Positions 52,033 to 61,620 are shown, counted from the stretch's first letter. The stretch: DNA of 64,000 bases from Candidatus Pristimantibacillus lignocellulolyticus (GCA_023639215.1 CP097899.1:1308501-1372500), one strand, 5' to 3'. The notes: generated by a model not told the origin, from the sequence alone. A program made the numbers and translations.

Positions 52033-53147
52033 ATCCATCTCGGAAGCTCCTACTCGTATGCTTCTATATTGTTTTGTTAACTGGTTGTTGGGATCAAAAT
52101 TTACTTAAAGATACAAAATTAGTTATGACCTCAGGATTTGATGTGACTAAGGAAGGAAAGTTACTAGGTACAATTGTCATTCCTATATTTACTTCAAGTG
52201 AAGGAGGGGCTAAGGTTGCAGAGAGTCAAATCGTATCAGGAGAAGGCGATACAACGATGGATATCGAGAAAGAACTTGATCTTAAAATCTCAGGGCAATT
52301 CGATGCCTCAAAAATGATCGTCATTTTATTTGGTGAAGAGTACGCGAAGCAAGATATTCGGCCAGGGCTTGATCTATTTTATCGAGATTCCAAACGTACC
52401 CTCGTTTCTAATGCTGCTGTTGTAAAGGGGCGTGCAAATGACCTTCTCAATATTAAACTTAATGAAAAGGGTAGTATTAGCGCATATCTTGATGGTCTAT
52501 TTGAAGGTGCTCAAACGGATAGCGTCATACCGCGACAAACTAGACCTATGTACTCTGATCTTTACGATCCAGCAACTGACATTATATTACCCTTCATTGA
52601 ATCCAAGGGAAATGAAGCACAATTCATTGGATTGGCTTTGTTCGATGATGCAAAATATACCGGGCAAAACTTAGATACTACTGAGTCCACAATGTATATG
52701 TTATTAGCTGATATGAGGAATAAATACGCAGAAATTAAAGTCAAAGTACATGAGAACGAAGTTCCAGAAAGTAATAACTATATTTATATTAGTGTATTAA
52801 AATCAGATCGCAAATTAACTGTTAGGGGACAAGATCCTGACAACATTTCTGCCCACATTCAGTTAAATTTAAAAATCGAAATAATCGAAGATCCAAAAAA
52901 TAATTTAGACTCTTTCAAAAAAATTGATGACTTAGAGAAGGTAACTACTGAAAAGTTAACGGAGCTAGCAAATACAGTTATTCAGAAACTTCAAGAAGCA
53001 AATTCAGATAGTCTCGCAATCGGAAGGAGATTAATTGCATATCATCATAATACTTGGGAAAAAATTAATTGGACCGAAAAGTATCCGACCATCGAGTTTG
53101 ATACAAACGTTAAGGTGGAAATCGTGAAACACGGGATTTTCAATTAA
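52029..53147 (+). CDS. gerKC: Spore germinant receptor C subunit lipoprotein (Ger(x)C)
   Basis: 372 residues beginning MNPSRKLLLVCFYIVLLTGC, a lipoprotein signal with lipobox LTGC, followed directly by WDQ, the usual Ger(x)C sequence. It has three domains as in GerBC, and the C-terminal part ends NWTEKYPTIEFDTNVKVEIV. AAGGAGG precedes the ATG. It is acylated by Lgt and needed for receptor function. Confidence 0.94.
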   Translation: MNPSRKLLLVCFYIVLLTGCWDQNLLKDTKLVMTSGFDVTKEGKLLGTIVIPIFTSSEGGAKVAESQIVSGEGDTTMDIEKELDLKISGQFDASKMIVILFGEEYAKQDIRPGLDLFYRDSKRTLVSNAAVVKGRANDLLNIKLNEKGSISAYLDGLFEGAQTDSVIPRQTRPMYSDLYDPATDIILPFIESKGNEAQFIGLALFDDAKYTGQNLDTTESTMYMLLADMRNKYAEIKVKVHENEVPESNNYIYISVLKSDRKLTVRGQDPDNISAHIQLNLKIEIIEDPKNNLDSFKKIDDLEKVTTEKLTELANTVIQKLQEANSDSLAIGRRLIAYHHNTWEKINWTEKYPTIEFDTNVKVEIVKHGIFN

Positions 53148-53202
53148 TCTAATTTCCGTAATTGAATAGATAATCGGAGTAGATGATAAGTGCCGCTTAA
53201 CC

Positions 53203-53256
53203 TTGTTCAACGATTTATTGTTTAGATGAATTGCAAATAAATCGTTGAACAATAGT
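53203..53256 (+). terminator. Terminator after the ger operon
   Basis: TTGTTCAACGATTTATT pairs perfectly with AATAAATCGTTGAACAA around GTTTAGATGAATTGCA; TAGTTTTA follows. Confidence 0.9.
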
Positions 53257-53322
53257 TTTATGAAGCATAAACACATGCTTGTAGTCGAAATAGAACTTAC
53301 ATTTATTCCGTTAATTCCAACT

Positions 53323-54531
53323 CTATCTTACACTTACACGCAGCTTTGCTATAAAACGATTTAGCTGCTCCGTACACAATAACATCGCTATTGCAAATAT
53401 CGTAATAAATATAGGGAAAATTCCGATATTTATATTGGTTGCCAGCAATCCTAGTAGCGGAGGAACTAATGTACTACCCGTATAAGCAGCAGCCATCTGG
53501 AATCCCATAATTGACTGCGCATTCTTTTTCCCAAAGCGTGCAGGTGTCTCATGCAACATACATGGGAATATTGGTGCTAATCCTAACCCTACAATCATAA
53601 AGCCAATCAGAGAAATGATAGAAGGTAACGGTAATACAAGTAATATAGCACCTACTAAAGCAATCAACTGACCATATCTAATTAACATTCGGCTACTCAT
53701 TGCGAATGTAATAAATCCAGTAATCATTCTGCCTACTGTAATGCCTATATAAAACCAAGATACCCACTGTGCTGCTGTTGCTGCAGGTAAGCCTTTCATA
53801 TTTACAAGAAAACTACTACCCCATAATCCCATACTAGCTTCAATTCCACAGTAGAATAAGAAGGTTAACATTGCTAGTTTAACCCCTTTGATTTGCCATG
53901 GTTTTTTCGTCTTTGCATGTTGCTCAAGCTCTTCGTTTGTTCCTTCGCTTTGAGCTTCTGCCTTATTAGCCATACTTTTTTTCGCTACTTTATCCCACAG
54001 TGGCAAAGAAACGAATATTATAACAACAAGAATGAATTGAATACAAGCAACCGTGAAATAGCCTTGTCTCCAAACTTTATCTTCAGCAATAAACGAAGCC
54101 ATAATAATTGGACCTAATGTCGCACCTACACCCCAAAAACAGTGCAACCAACTCATATGATGTGCCTTGTAATGGAGCGCTACATAGTTATTAAGACCAG
54201 CATCTACAGCACCCGCTCCAATACCAAGTGGAATCGCACAAATGATTAGCCAAATAAGCGAAGGTGACCATGAAAATCCGAGTAAAGCTACTGCTGTCAG
54301 TAGGCAACTCACTAATGTCACTTTACCTGTACCAAACCGCTCGATAATGACACCACTGAATAAACTAGATACAATCGTACTTCCTGCAATAACCATAGAA
54401 ATAATGCCCGCTGTACCTAATGATGCATTGAGATCTCCTCGCATGACAGGCCATGCAGATCCTAGTAATGAATCGGGCAAACCCAAACTAATAAAAGCTA
54501 AATAAATAATAATAAGAAAAAACGTTGCCAT
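53323..54531 (-). CDS. MFS transporter
   Basis: 402 residues, 12 predicted helices. The start MATFFLIIIYLAFISLGLPD and the loop GVIIERFGTGKV fit the MFS; a charged central loop (about 180-215) separates the halves. The GLPDSLLGSAWPVM segment is common in sugar-type (FucP-like) and uncharacterised carriers. It is the second gene after the ROK regulator (21 bp apart), so it is probably controlled by it and may carry a sugar. Substrate not identified. Confidence 0.88.
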   Translation of the reverse strand: MATFFLIIIYLAFISLGLPDSLLGSAWPVMRGDLNASLGTAGIISMVIAGSTIVSSLFSGVIIERFGTGKVTLVSCLLTAVALLGFSWSPSLIWLIICAIPLGIGAGAVDAGLNNYVALHYKAHHMSWLHCFWGVGATLGPIIMASFIAEDKVWRQGYFTVACIQFILVVIIFVSLPLWDKVAKKSMANKAEAQSEGTNEELEQHAKTKKPWQIKGVKLAMLTFLFYCGIEASMGLWGSSFLVNMKGLPAATAAQWVSWFYIGITVGRMITGFITFAMSSRMLIRYGQLIALVGAILLVLPLPSIISLIGFMIVGLGLAPIFPCMLHETPARFGKKNAQSIMGFQMAAAYTGSTLVPPLLGLLATNINIGIFPIFITIFAIAMLLCTEQLNRFIAKLRVSVR

Positions 54532-54552
54532 TGGTATCTGTACTCCCCTGTG

Positions 54553-55587
54553 TTAGTCTTCTATTCGTTGCGACATCAATACACTTAATCCCAAACTCTG
54601 TAATCCACTCAAATAATCATGTTTCAAGTTACTTGAGGCTAATAATGGAAGATGTTCTTTCGGTACGTACACCGCACTTTGCTCAGTAATTTGTTGAAGC
54701 ATAGAAGTGTCGATTTCCTCTTCACACAAAATAAAATAATGAGGATTTAAGATCGATGTAACTGTTCCTACTAATCGACTAATCGCATCTATTCGCTTAT
54801 CTATGTGTAAGTTTTTTGTCGCTTCAGTTTCTTCGGTTATTAATGCTTCTAAGAAGGTTTGCTCATTATATTGTGGAATAAATTGAACTTCCCCCGAGAA
54901 GAACGTTTTCCCACGTACAATACGACCATTAACAACGATACCTGCCCCAGGTCCATTCTGCCCTAGATACAAATAAAACATTGATACATCTTCACTCGAT
55001 TTTCGCTGTGCCATATAACCGATAACTGCAGCATTCATATCATTTTCAACGACAGTAGCTATCGATAATTGCTCCTCCACTAACTGCTTCAAATCAACAT
55101 TTTGATAATGTTCATACCCTTGGATATAAAATGCTTTCCCATTATCAACCGCACCAGGAACTCCAATCGATACCGTCTGAATGGTTGGATGGAACTCTTT
55201 TTTATTGCTAATAAACGTTATTAAATGTGATACCTCTTTCATGAGAATACTATCTGTACTACCTTGCTCAATAACATCTCCTAAGCAATTAAAAACGGTA
55301 TAACTCGTTTCGCTTTTCTCCAAAATGATAGCTAACCCTAGCATGTAATTCGAATTATAGGTGTATCGCTTTGCTCTTCTGCCCCCACTAGATGTATCAA
55401 ATCCAACAGATACTACTTCACCTTTACTTTCCATTAGAGCGAGAAATTTGCTTATCGTCGGAAAACTAATGTCTAGCTTCTGGCTCAATTCAATCTTCGT
55501 AGCATTTCCTTGTGCTAACAATACAGACCGAATACCACCTACAATAGTTAATTTCGTATGTTGCGAAGTAAGTCGTTGATCGCTCAC
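54553..55587 (-). CDS. ROK-family transcriptional regulator
   Basis: 344 residues: N-terminal winged helix (about 10-75; KIELSQKLDISFPTISKFLA, GGRRAKRY) and a ROK sugar-kinase-like domain (about 80-340; VSIGVPGAVD, VVENDMNAAVIGYMAQ, LGQNGPGAGIVVNGRIVRG). The usual Cys-rich zinc motif of ROK kinases is missing, so it is a regulator only. GTG at 55587 with GGGGAG is used; a GTG four codons earlier is also possible. A 50 bp palindrome lies just upstream and may be its operator. Confidence 0.88.
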   Translation of the reverse strand: MSDQRLTSQHTKLTIVGGIRSVLLAQGNATKIELSQKLDISFPTISKFLALMESKGEVVSVGFDTSSGGRRAKRYTYNSNYMLGLAIILEKSETSYTVFNCLGDVIEQGSTDSILMKEVSHLITFISNKKEFHPTIQTVSIGVPGAVDNGKAFYIQGYEHYQNVDLKQLVEEQLSIATVVENDMNAAVIGYMAQRKSSEDVSMFYLYLGQNGPGAGIVVNGRIVRGKTFFSGEVQFIPQYNEQTFLEALITEETEATKNLHIDKRIDAISRLVGTVTSILNPHYFILCEEEIDTSMLQQITEQSAVYVPKEHLPLLASSNLKHDYLSGLQSLGLSVLMSQRIED

Positions 55588-55600
55588 TGTACTCCCCACC

Positions 55601-55650
55601 TATTATCATAGTGACTTATTAAATGCGTTTAATAAGTCACTATGATAATA
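55601..55650. repeat. Perfect 23 bp inverted repeat upstream of the ROK gene
   Basis: Left arm 55601-55623 (starts TATTATCATAGTGACTTA) is the exact reverse complement of 55628-55650, with loop TGCG. It is immediately upstream of the ROK ribosome binding site. No T-run follows on either strand, so an operator or 5'-leader hairpin is more likely than a terminator. Confidence 0.92.
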
Positions 55651-55711
55651 TCAGCAATCTGTTTTGCTGACAAGAGAATAATTACATTTTTTAAGTCGGC
55701 GAATAATAAAT

Positions 55712-55743
55712 AAAGGAGGTACCTATAAAGGCACCTCCTTTTT
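55712..55743 (-). terminator. Terminator after the methyltransferase-TPR gene
   Basis: AAAGGAGGT pairs with ACCTCCTTT around ACCTATAAAGGC; the minus-strand product ends TTTATTTATT. Confidence 0.75.
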
Positions 55744-55765
55744 ATTCACCTACAGCCATTGAACA

Positions 55766-57316
55766 TTACTCAAAACTCTTGATGATCGCCATTGCATCTT
55801 CATTATCAGGCTCAAGTTCAAGTAATTTTCTCGTATATTCTAATCCCTCTTCAGCTAATTCCATTTCGAAGCAGCAAACTGCTAGACCGTAATATACCGT
55901 TGAGACAATCTCATCTTCGTCTGAGTTAACCGATATTTCTAAGAAATATTTCGACTGCTCATACATGTCCATCTCAAATAGTATTAATCCTGCATCGAGT
56001 GCCAAGTCGTACTTTTGCTCCATCACATAGTACGAAGACCACATAATTTGTATCCCACTTGCAAGATCAGCTAATTCTTCATCGTTGGCATCTGGCAATA
56101 AACTTGAAATCTGCCTAGCACTTTGAATGAAAAATTCCGCATCGTATCCACCCAAACGCCAGAAGCTTAAAATCTGCTGTATACCCATCGTATCAATTCG
56201 ATGATCTACCCATTCTTTCAAACTGAAAAATTCTTCTGGACCAAATCGTTCAACAAATCTATGATACGCTAATCTTGTATTCGTATAACTCATTGGATTG
56301 TCCACATTAATAAAGCATCCAACATTTAAATTTTTATAGTGATGAGGAGGAAATAACACCATTGCTCCACTCTCTTCATAAGCTTGTACAAAAGCATGGT
56401 AGTTAGCTGTAAATGAAAATGCTCCATGGAGAACCAACTCTGGCGGTTCTGCAAATTTAAAGCTATCTAAGAGATTATCTCCTTTGTCCGCGGTTATTAA
56501 TACAAATCCTGACTGAGTTAGATCGTTCAGACGTTCTAAACATTTGAAGCCAGATGATGGCCATAGAATATGTGAATCTTCTAATTGCTCCTGATATGTG
56601 GCAATGACATTACGATATGGGAAATCTTCTTGTTCATACTCCGGTGTGAGACGATACTCATAACGTAAAGATAGTTGATCCAATACTTCTGATGGTTTAA
56701 GTGAATCCGCCTGTTCTGGATAATCAACAAACACATCTGCTTCATATATATGACCGTCACCAACATAAAGCAATTCTTGTGGAATACCGTCAAAGAAGTA
56801 ATTGGCCACAATAATTAATGGCTGCTGCAGTTCTCCTGCACTAATCGTAATGTTTGATGCAACTAAATTCAGCTCAGTGTCATTAACAGCATCGAATTTT
56901 GCGAAGTCCACAATACCTTCCGCAATGAAATCTTGCAGTGCAGGATGTTCCTTCCATGCTATAACGTTATTCATCGCCAAATCCGTCATAACATAGCGGA
57001 ATGGTGGTAGTACTATCCCTGCAAAATCTCTTAACTTACATAGCTCTACAAGCACATGATACGCAAGTCGGCCAGCTCCTGCACCTAACTCAACGATCAC
57101 AACTGGCTCAGTAATGTTTCCTTTATTCGCCTGATCTTGCAGTAAGCCAAAGATCATTTCTGCATATACGGTTGCGATCATAGGGTTACTCGTTATATAT
57201 TGAGGAACTTGGTCATTATTCCATGCCTTAAGTCCTTCTTCTTCATAGTAACTTCGGTTAAGTCCCCATATTGGTGCTTCACTAAAGCGGTAACGCTGTT
57301 GCTGATTATCTGTCAT
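55766..57316 (-). CDS. SAM-dependent methyltransferase (MidA-like) with C-terminal TPR
   Basis: 516 residues. The N-terminal Rossmann methyltransferase (about 45-380) shows SAM motif I VVIVELGAGAGRLAYHVLVE and IIVANYFFDGIPQELLYVGD, recalling the SAM-MT family of MidA/NDUFAF7. The C-terminal part (about 425-516) is helical with TPR-like repeats (DEIVSTVYYGLAVCCFEMEL, AEEGLEYTRKLLELEPDNED). The combination suggests a methyltransferase acting on a protein partner bound by the TPR. No signal peptide; monocistronic. Target unknown. Confidence 0.78.
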   Translation of the reverse strand: MTDNQQQRYRFSEAPIWGLNRSYYEEEGLKAWNNDQVPQYITSNPMIATVYAEMIFGLLQDQANKGNITEPVVIVELGAGAGRLAYHVLVELCKLRDFAGIVLPPFRYVMTDLAMNNVIAWKEHPALQDFIAEGIVDFAKFDAVNDTELNLVASNITISAGELQQPLIIVANYFFDGIPQELLYVGDGHIYEADVFVDYPEQADSLKPSEVLDQLSLRYEYRLTPEYEQEDFPYRNVIATYQEQLEDSHILWPSSGFKCLERLNDLTQSGFVLITADKGDNLLDSFKFAEPPELVLHGAFSFTANYHAFVQAYEESGAMVLFPPHHYKNLNVGCFINVDNPMSYTNTRLAYHRFVERFGPEEFFSLKEWVDHRIDTMGIQQILSFWRLGGYDAEFFIQSARQISSLLPDANDEELADLASGIQIMWSSYYVMEQKYDLALDAGLILFEMDMYEQSKYFLEISVNSDEDEIVSTVYYGLAVCCFEMELAEEGLEYTRKLLELEPDNEDAMAIIKSFE

Positions 57317-57489
57317 TCCATTATATCCTGCTCTCTACCAGTTATTTATTAGATGAATGATACCTCATCTACCTTACTACAATCATAACCTTTTTTACAC
57401 TCCCACACTAATCCGATTATGAAATTAGCTTAATATTATTTTGTTTTTATTTGCAACACAATCAAAATCAACTAACTCGCAACAACAAT

Positions 57490-57550
57490 AAAAAGACCGC
57501 CTGCACTAGCTGATGCTGTAATAGCTTCAACTTTTGCAAGCGGTCTTTTT
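57490..57550 (-). terminator. Terminator after the DUF4358 gene
   Basis: AAAAAGACCGC pairs with GCGGTCTTTTT, with CTGCA/TGCAA extending the stem; a T-run flanks the minus-strand end. Confidence 0.88.
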
Positions 57551-57567
57551 CAATTCAATACAAACTT

Positions 57568-58053
57568 TTATTTTTGTTCAAAGAAACCTTCATATACTTT
57601 CACTAACTCATCTGCTTTATCAGAAATAACCATCATGACATAATTACCTTTTGTAATCAGCTTATAGTTTTTAGCATTTTCATATTGATCAGGAAGATAC
57701 ATTTCAAATGGCTTTTGTGCAGCTTCAGCTCTTGCTTTAAACGCTGCTTCAATTTCAGCAATATCTTTAGCATCTTTTACTTTCACAATGGCAAGCTCAT
57801 TTGAGTGTACATTCATCACTGGAATTCTAATCTGGTAATCTTCAAGCTTAGCAACGTCTACATTGTAAATCGTTTGAACATCTTCTGCTGTTAATTCCAT
57901 TAGATTTGGTTGTTCAACTTCCTTAAACATTTCATCTGCCATTTCTTTCGCAGTTAACTTCGACTCCACCGTAGGTGCATTGTTTCCAGAACAAGCTGTT
58001 ACAATTACACTTAACACTGTAATTAACATAATAAACATCATTTTTTTATTCAT
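57568..58053 (-). CDS. DUF4358 lipoprotein
   Basis: 161 residues. Signal MNKKMMFIMLITVLSVIVTAC with lipobox VTAC. The body matches DUF4358: EMADEMFKEVEQPNLMELTA, VYNVD-like IYNVDVAKLEDY, NELAIVKVKDAKDIAEIEAA, and DQYENAKNYKLITKGNYVMM. ATG at 58053 follows TAGGAG; a GTG three codons earlier is too close. Extracytoplasmic, function unknown. Confidence 0.88.
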   Translation of the reverse strand: MNKKMMFIMLITVLSVIVTACSGNNAPTVESKLTAKEMADEMFKEVEQPNLMELTAEDVQTIYNVDVAKLEDYQIRIPVMNVHSNELAIVKVKDAKDIAEIEAAFKARAEAAQKPFEMYLPDQYENAKNYKLITKGNYVMMVISDKADELVKVYEGFFEQK

Positions 58054-58237
58054 TATATACACTCCTATATTTTTATTTATTGAACTTCATAATTAATAAA
58101 CGTAAATACATAATAAAATGTTTCATGAAACTAAATAAAATATTTTATAGTTGTACTTATTCATTATTTTATTCAGTAAATTATTAAGTAATATTTCATA
58201 GTAATATTATGTCGCTTTTCAGTGATTGCATGCAACA

Positions 58238-58272
58238 AAACCGCTTACCTTATTGAGGCAAGCGGTTTGCAG
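58238..58272 (-). terminator. Terminator after the HPr gene
   Basis: AAACCGCTT pairs with AAGCGGTTT around ACCTTATTGAGGC; TTTTGTTG follows on the minus strand. Confidence 0.82.
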
Positions 58273-58296
58273 AAAAAATGTTATAATATAAATTAA

Positions 58297-58548
58297 TTAC
58301 TTATTACATAATAAATTCCCAATTTCGTTAATAATCAGTTCAGATCCTTCACCGGTAGCTATTACCGTAATTTCTTCCTTATATCTTACTCCCATGGATA
58401 GGATCATTAATAAGCTTTTCGCATTATACATTTGTCCACCTTTAACGAGATGAACTTCCTCTGCATACTTTTGTGCAACTTCAGCAATTTTTTGCGCAGG
58501 TCGAGCATGAATCCCCGACATACTCATTACCTGATATGTTTTTTGCAA
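58297..58548 (-). CDS. HPr-family phosphocarrier
   Basis: 83 residues. The phospho-acceptor is His14 in SGIHARPAQK and the regulatory site is Ser45 in NAKSLLMILSMG, aligning with His15 and Ser46 of HPr. It follows the PTS EIICB gene in the same direction, so this is an operon-borne HPr paralogue. Retention of the Ser site means it could take part in CcpA signalling if HPrK recognises it. No EI gene is in the window. Confidence 0.93.
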   Translation of the reverse strand: MQKTYQVMSMSGIHARPAQKIAEVAQKYAEEVHLVKGGQMYNAKSLLMILSMGVRYKEEITVIATGEGSELIINEIGNLLCNK

Positions 58549-58628
58549 CTATAGCACTCCTTACAACTTTTTGTTTACCTTCTGAATAAACTTCTCCGTT
58601 AACAAAAAGTTCACCTCGAAAGCATAAA

Positions 58629-60110
58629 CTATAATTTAGTTTTAATATAATCTTTAAGTTTTTCAGCTTCCATCCCAAACACAACTTGAATGGAGCCTCC
58701 ACCTAGGTGAATGACTCCTGCTGCACCTAGTTCTTTCAATCTCTTATCATTAACACCTAGCTCACTACGTACTACGACCCTCAATCTGGTAATACATGCA
58801 TCAATACTCTCTATATTCGTTACGGCTCCAAGAGCCTCTATCACTTTATTAGCATGTTCATTAAATGTCTTGTTTTTCGTACTTTTTGTCGCTGTTACAG
58901 TAGCAAATGCAGGTTGTATATTGTTATCAATCCCCAAGTTCGATTCCCTACCTGGCGTAATAATATTAAACCGCACAATCATAAAACGGAATAGTGTGTA
59001 ATAGATGGCGCTAAACACTAATCCTATTGGTATAAGCAATAACGGCTTCTCGGCTAGCGGATAATTAAGCACGTAATCAATAAAACCTGCTGAGAAACCA
59101 AAGCCATGTCTAATTTCTAATTCCGTCACTACATAAGCGCTAATACCCGCTAATAAAGCATGCGCAGCATAAAGTAATGGGGCAGTAAACATAAAGGCAA
59201 ACTCTAAAGGTTCTGTAATTCCAGTAAGAAATGAAGCCAACGCTGCACTAATAAATATAGAAGATACATACTTTTTATTTTCTTTTTTGGCTGTATGCAC
59301 AATAGCTAATGCCGCAGCAGGAAGAGCAAACATCATAATCGGGAAGAATCCTGTCATATATAATCCTGCTTGCGGGTCTCCACCAAAGAAACGATCAATA
59401 TCTCCTTGAAATACTTGTCCCGCTTCATTCACATATGTCCCTACTTGAAACCATGCGATATTATTAAGGACATGATGTAGACCAAACGGAATCAGTAAAC
59501 GATTCAGTGTCGTGTAGATAAAAGCACTTATGCCACCCAAATCTGTAATGTTTTGCCCTATTGAATTAAATGTAGCTTGAACTGGTCCCCAGATTAAGCC
59601 TAATCCGATAGCAATAAATACCATAGCAATAGAAGTTACAATAGGGACAAAACGCTTCCCTGAGAAAAAACCGAGCCAATTGGGTAGTTGAATTTGATGA
59701 AATCGCTTGTAAATATACGAAGCTATAATACCCGCTATAATGCCCCCCATGACTCCCATATCAATTTCATCATTCAACATCGGCCAGTCACCAAAAACGA
59801 TAATTACATTTTGAAAAACATAATCCATGACCAGAAATGCTATGACAGCTGATAATGCAGCTACAGCATCCCCACCAATTCCTATACCGATGCTTATAGC
59901 GAAAATAAGCGGCAAGTTGTCAAATATCGCAGAGCCTCCTGCATCTAAAAAGGGAGCAATATATGTATTTATCCACACGCCTACACTACCTAGATGAAAA
60001 TCAGCTGCATAATCAATTTTACCAAATCGAAATAGAATAGCTGCCGCAGGTAGTACTGCCACCGGTAACATTAACGACCTTCCAATGCTTTGCAAATATT
60101 TAAACAACAT
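58629..60110 (-). CDS. PTS EIICB, N-acetylglucosamine/glucose type
   Basis: 493 residues. EIIC membrane domain (about 1-385) with LMLPVAVLPAAAILFRFGKI, GLHHVLNNIAWFQVGTYVN and YMTGFFPIMMFALPAAALAI, the segment typical of GlcNAc (NagE/NagP) and related permeases. EIIB (about 415-493) has the phospho-Cys439 in IDACITRLRV. EIIA is a separate gene 21 bp upstream. It imports and phosphorylates an aminosugar or glucose; GlcNAc is favoured because an NgcE-type ABC operon is divergent from the cluster. Confidence 0.88.
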   Translation of the reverse strand: MLFKYLQSIGRSLMLPVAVLPAAAILFRFGKIDYAADFHLGSVGVWINTYIAPFLDAGGSAIFDNLPLIFAISIGIGIGGDAVAALSAVIAFLVMDYVFQNVIIVFGDWPMLNDEIDMGVMGGIIAGIIASYIYKRFHQIQLPNWLGFFSGKRFVPIVTSIAMVFIAIGLGLIWGPVQATFNSIGQNITDLGGISAFIYTTLNRLLIPFGLHHVLNNIAWFQVGTYVNEAGQVFQGDIDRFFGGDPQAGLYMTGFFPIMMFALPAAALAIVHTAKKENKKYVSSIFISAALASFLTGITEPLEFAFMFTAPLLYAAHALLAGISAYVVTELEIRHGFGFSAGFIDYVLNYPLAEKPLLLIPIGLVFSAIYYTLFRFMIVRFNIITPGRESNLGIDNNIQPAFATVTATKSTKNKTFNEHANKVIEALGAVTNIESIDACITRLRVVVRSELGVNDKRLKELGAAGVIHLGGGSIQVVFGMEAEKLKDYIKTKL

Positions 60111-60131
60111 TACGAATGCCTCCGCTCTGAT

Positions 60132-60629
60132 TTAGCTCAATACAACCCGGAATGCATGGGGTTCAGCAATAATAACATTACGAAAATTACATTCTATATG
60201 ATCAATATTCCTTTCTCCGATAACAACAACGAGTACATGGGGCTTATACCCTGCTGACTTAATATGATCGAGATCGAATGTAATCAGTAGTTCTCCCTCT
60301 GACACTTGATCTCCATATTTCACGAAAACTTCAAAGCCTTCACCTTGTAAATCGACGGTATCTATACCGACATGAATAAGAAACTGCAGTCCTGAGGCAT
60401 GTTCTATTACTATCGCGTGCTTCGTCTCTACAACATAAGATATTCTACCGCTAATTGGTGCCTTAACCGTTCCTTCGATTGGATCAAAAGCCACTCCTTC
60501 TCCCATATATCCACGTGAAAAAGCTTCATCCTGTACTTCATCTATAGAAAACATATTCCCTGTAACTGGTGCAGTAATCGAAACGTAAGAAAGCAGATCT
60601 GAATCTCTTTTTATGCGCTTTACAAACAT
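60132..60629 (-). CDS. PTS EIIA, glucose/GlcNAc (Crr) family
   Basis: 165 residues, a complete EIIA-Glc fold: APVTGNMFSIDEVQDEAFSR, GEGVAFDPIEGTVKAPISGR, IVIEHASGLQFLIHVGIDTV. His86 in HVGIDT is the phospho-acceptor and His71 the second active-site His. It sits between the antiterminator and EIICB genes, 15 and 21 bp away, so the three are co-transcribed. Confidence 0.94.
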   Translation of the reverse strand: MFVKRIKRDSDLLSYVSITAPVTGNMFSIDEVQDEAFSRGYMGEGVAFDPIEGTVKAPISGRISYVVETKHAIVIEHASGLQFLIHVGIDTVDLQGEGFEVFVKYGDQVSEGELLITFDLDHIKSAGYKPHVLVVVIGERNIDHIECNFRNVIIAEPHAFRVVLS

Positions 60630-60644
60630 TCGAATCCCTCTCTC

Positions 60645-61508
60645 TCATCTAGTGAATAATTCAATCTGAAATAAACGATATAAATGAATCGCTATATAAC
60701 CTATTTCATCTTCAGAAACGACCACATCTAATTCGTCACTTATAATTTCAGCTAACTCTACTGCGAATTCATAAATATCAGAGTGAAGGGTTCTAATTTC
60801 TGCCGTAAATGGATTAACAATATGTTGACCTTCTATAATACGTTCCACTGCACCTCTAAGATGTGTTATAAGCCTGACATAATCTGTACTTGTTCTTTGA
60901 AGTTTGAAGCCCATTTTATCTTCAATATAATCAACTATTTTATTAAGCAGTCCTCTTACTTTGACTAACTGTCCTACCGATACCGTTTCTGTACAGGTAT
61001 GAATATGTAACGTTAAAAAGCCAATTTCATCTTCAGGAATTTGCAATTGAAAATGTTGGTTAATCATGTCTACTGCTTCTGTTGCAATTTCATATTCTTG
61101 AGGAAAGCTTAATCTGGTCTCTGATAAAAATGGATTGCTAATCTCCATCTCATTTTTTAAACGATAAATGACGAATTGAATATGATTGGGAAGCGCGAAA
61201 TAAACTTTCGGCTGAACTGGAGTTCCTAACCGATCTTTTACTTTATCGATAATCTGTTCAGAAATTTGGATGACTTGAGGATCAATGTTTTCTATAAGTG
61301 CTTGGAACTGACTACTTGGCTGTTCTTCATCCAATCGATACCGTCTTTCTATTTGAGGGTCATTCATATGAATGCTTTGATTTCCTTTTGAGGTAAAACC
61401 TAGTCCTTTACCAAAAAGTACATATTCTTTGTTTGTGATTGCATGAGAAGTGAGGATTACATTGTTACCTACAATACGATCGATTTTAAGTAAACTATCT
61501 TTACTCAA
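60645..61508 (-). CDS. glcT: GlcT/BglG-family transcriptional antiterminator
   Basis: 287 residues: N-terminal CAT RNA-binding domain (about 1-60; SLLKIDRIVGNNVILTSH, LFGKGLGFTSKG) and two PRD domains (about 70-170 and 175-287) with the usual His sites (NHIQFVIYRL, LTLHIHT, RLITHLRGAVERI, IAIHLYRLF). The frame is open 28 codons upstream but that part lies in the terminator; TTG at 61508 follows AGGGGGG at 8-base spacing. PRD phosphorylation by HPr and EII sets its activity. Its RNA target (RAT) and terminator precede its own gene, so the PTS operon is autoregulated by antitermination. Confidence 0.9.
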   Translation of the reverse strand: MSKDSLLKIDRIVGNNVILTSHAITNKEYVLFGKGLGFTSKGNQSIHMNDPQIERRYRLDEEQPSSQFQALIENIDPQVIQISEQIIDKVKDRLGTPVQPKVYFALPNHIQFVIYRLKNEMEISNPFLSETRLSFPQEYEIATEAVDMINQHFQLQIPEDEIGFLTLHIHTCTETVSVGQLVKVRGLLNKIVDYIEDKMGFKLQRTSTDYVRLITHLRGAVERIIEGQHIVNPFTAEIRTLHSDIYEFAVELAEIISDELDVVVSEDEIGYIAIHLYRLFQIELFTR

Positions 61509-61573
61509 CTCCCAAGCCCCCCTGTGGAAATCAACATCGCTATTCCTTATATTTTTTCTCTTATTATAAAAAA

Positions 61574-61620
61574 GAGCCGAAAAAGCCAACAAAAAGAACA
61601 GTTGGTCTTTCTCGGCTCAT
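61574..61620 (-). terminator. Conditional terminator in the glcT leader
   Basis: On the minus strand GAGCCGAGAAAGACCAAC pairs with GTTGGCTTTTTCGGCTC, followed by TTTTTT. Its 5' arm begins inside the RAT sequence, so RAT folding prevents it. Confidence 0.92.

Noticed and set aside
61509..61592. Longer N-terminus for the GlcT-like antiterminator
   Set aside because: These 28 codons lie in and next to the leader terminator and do not resemble the CAT domain; TTG at 61508 is better placed.
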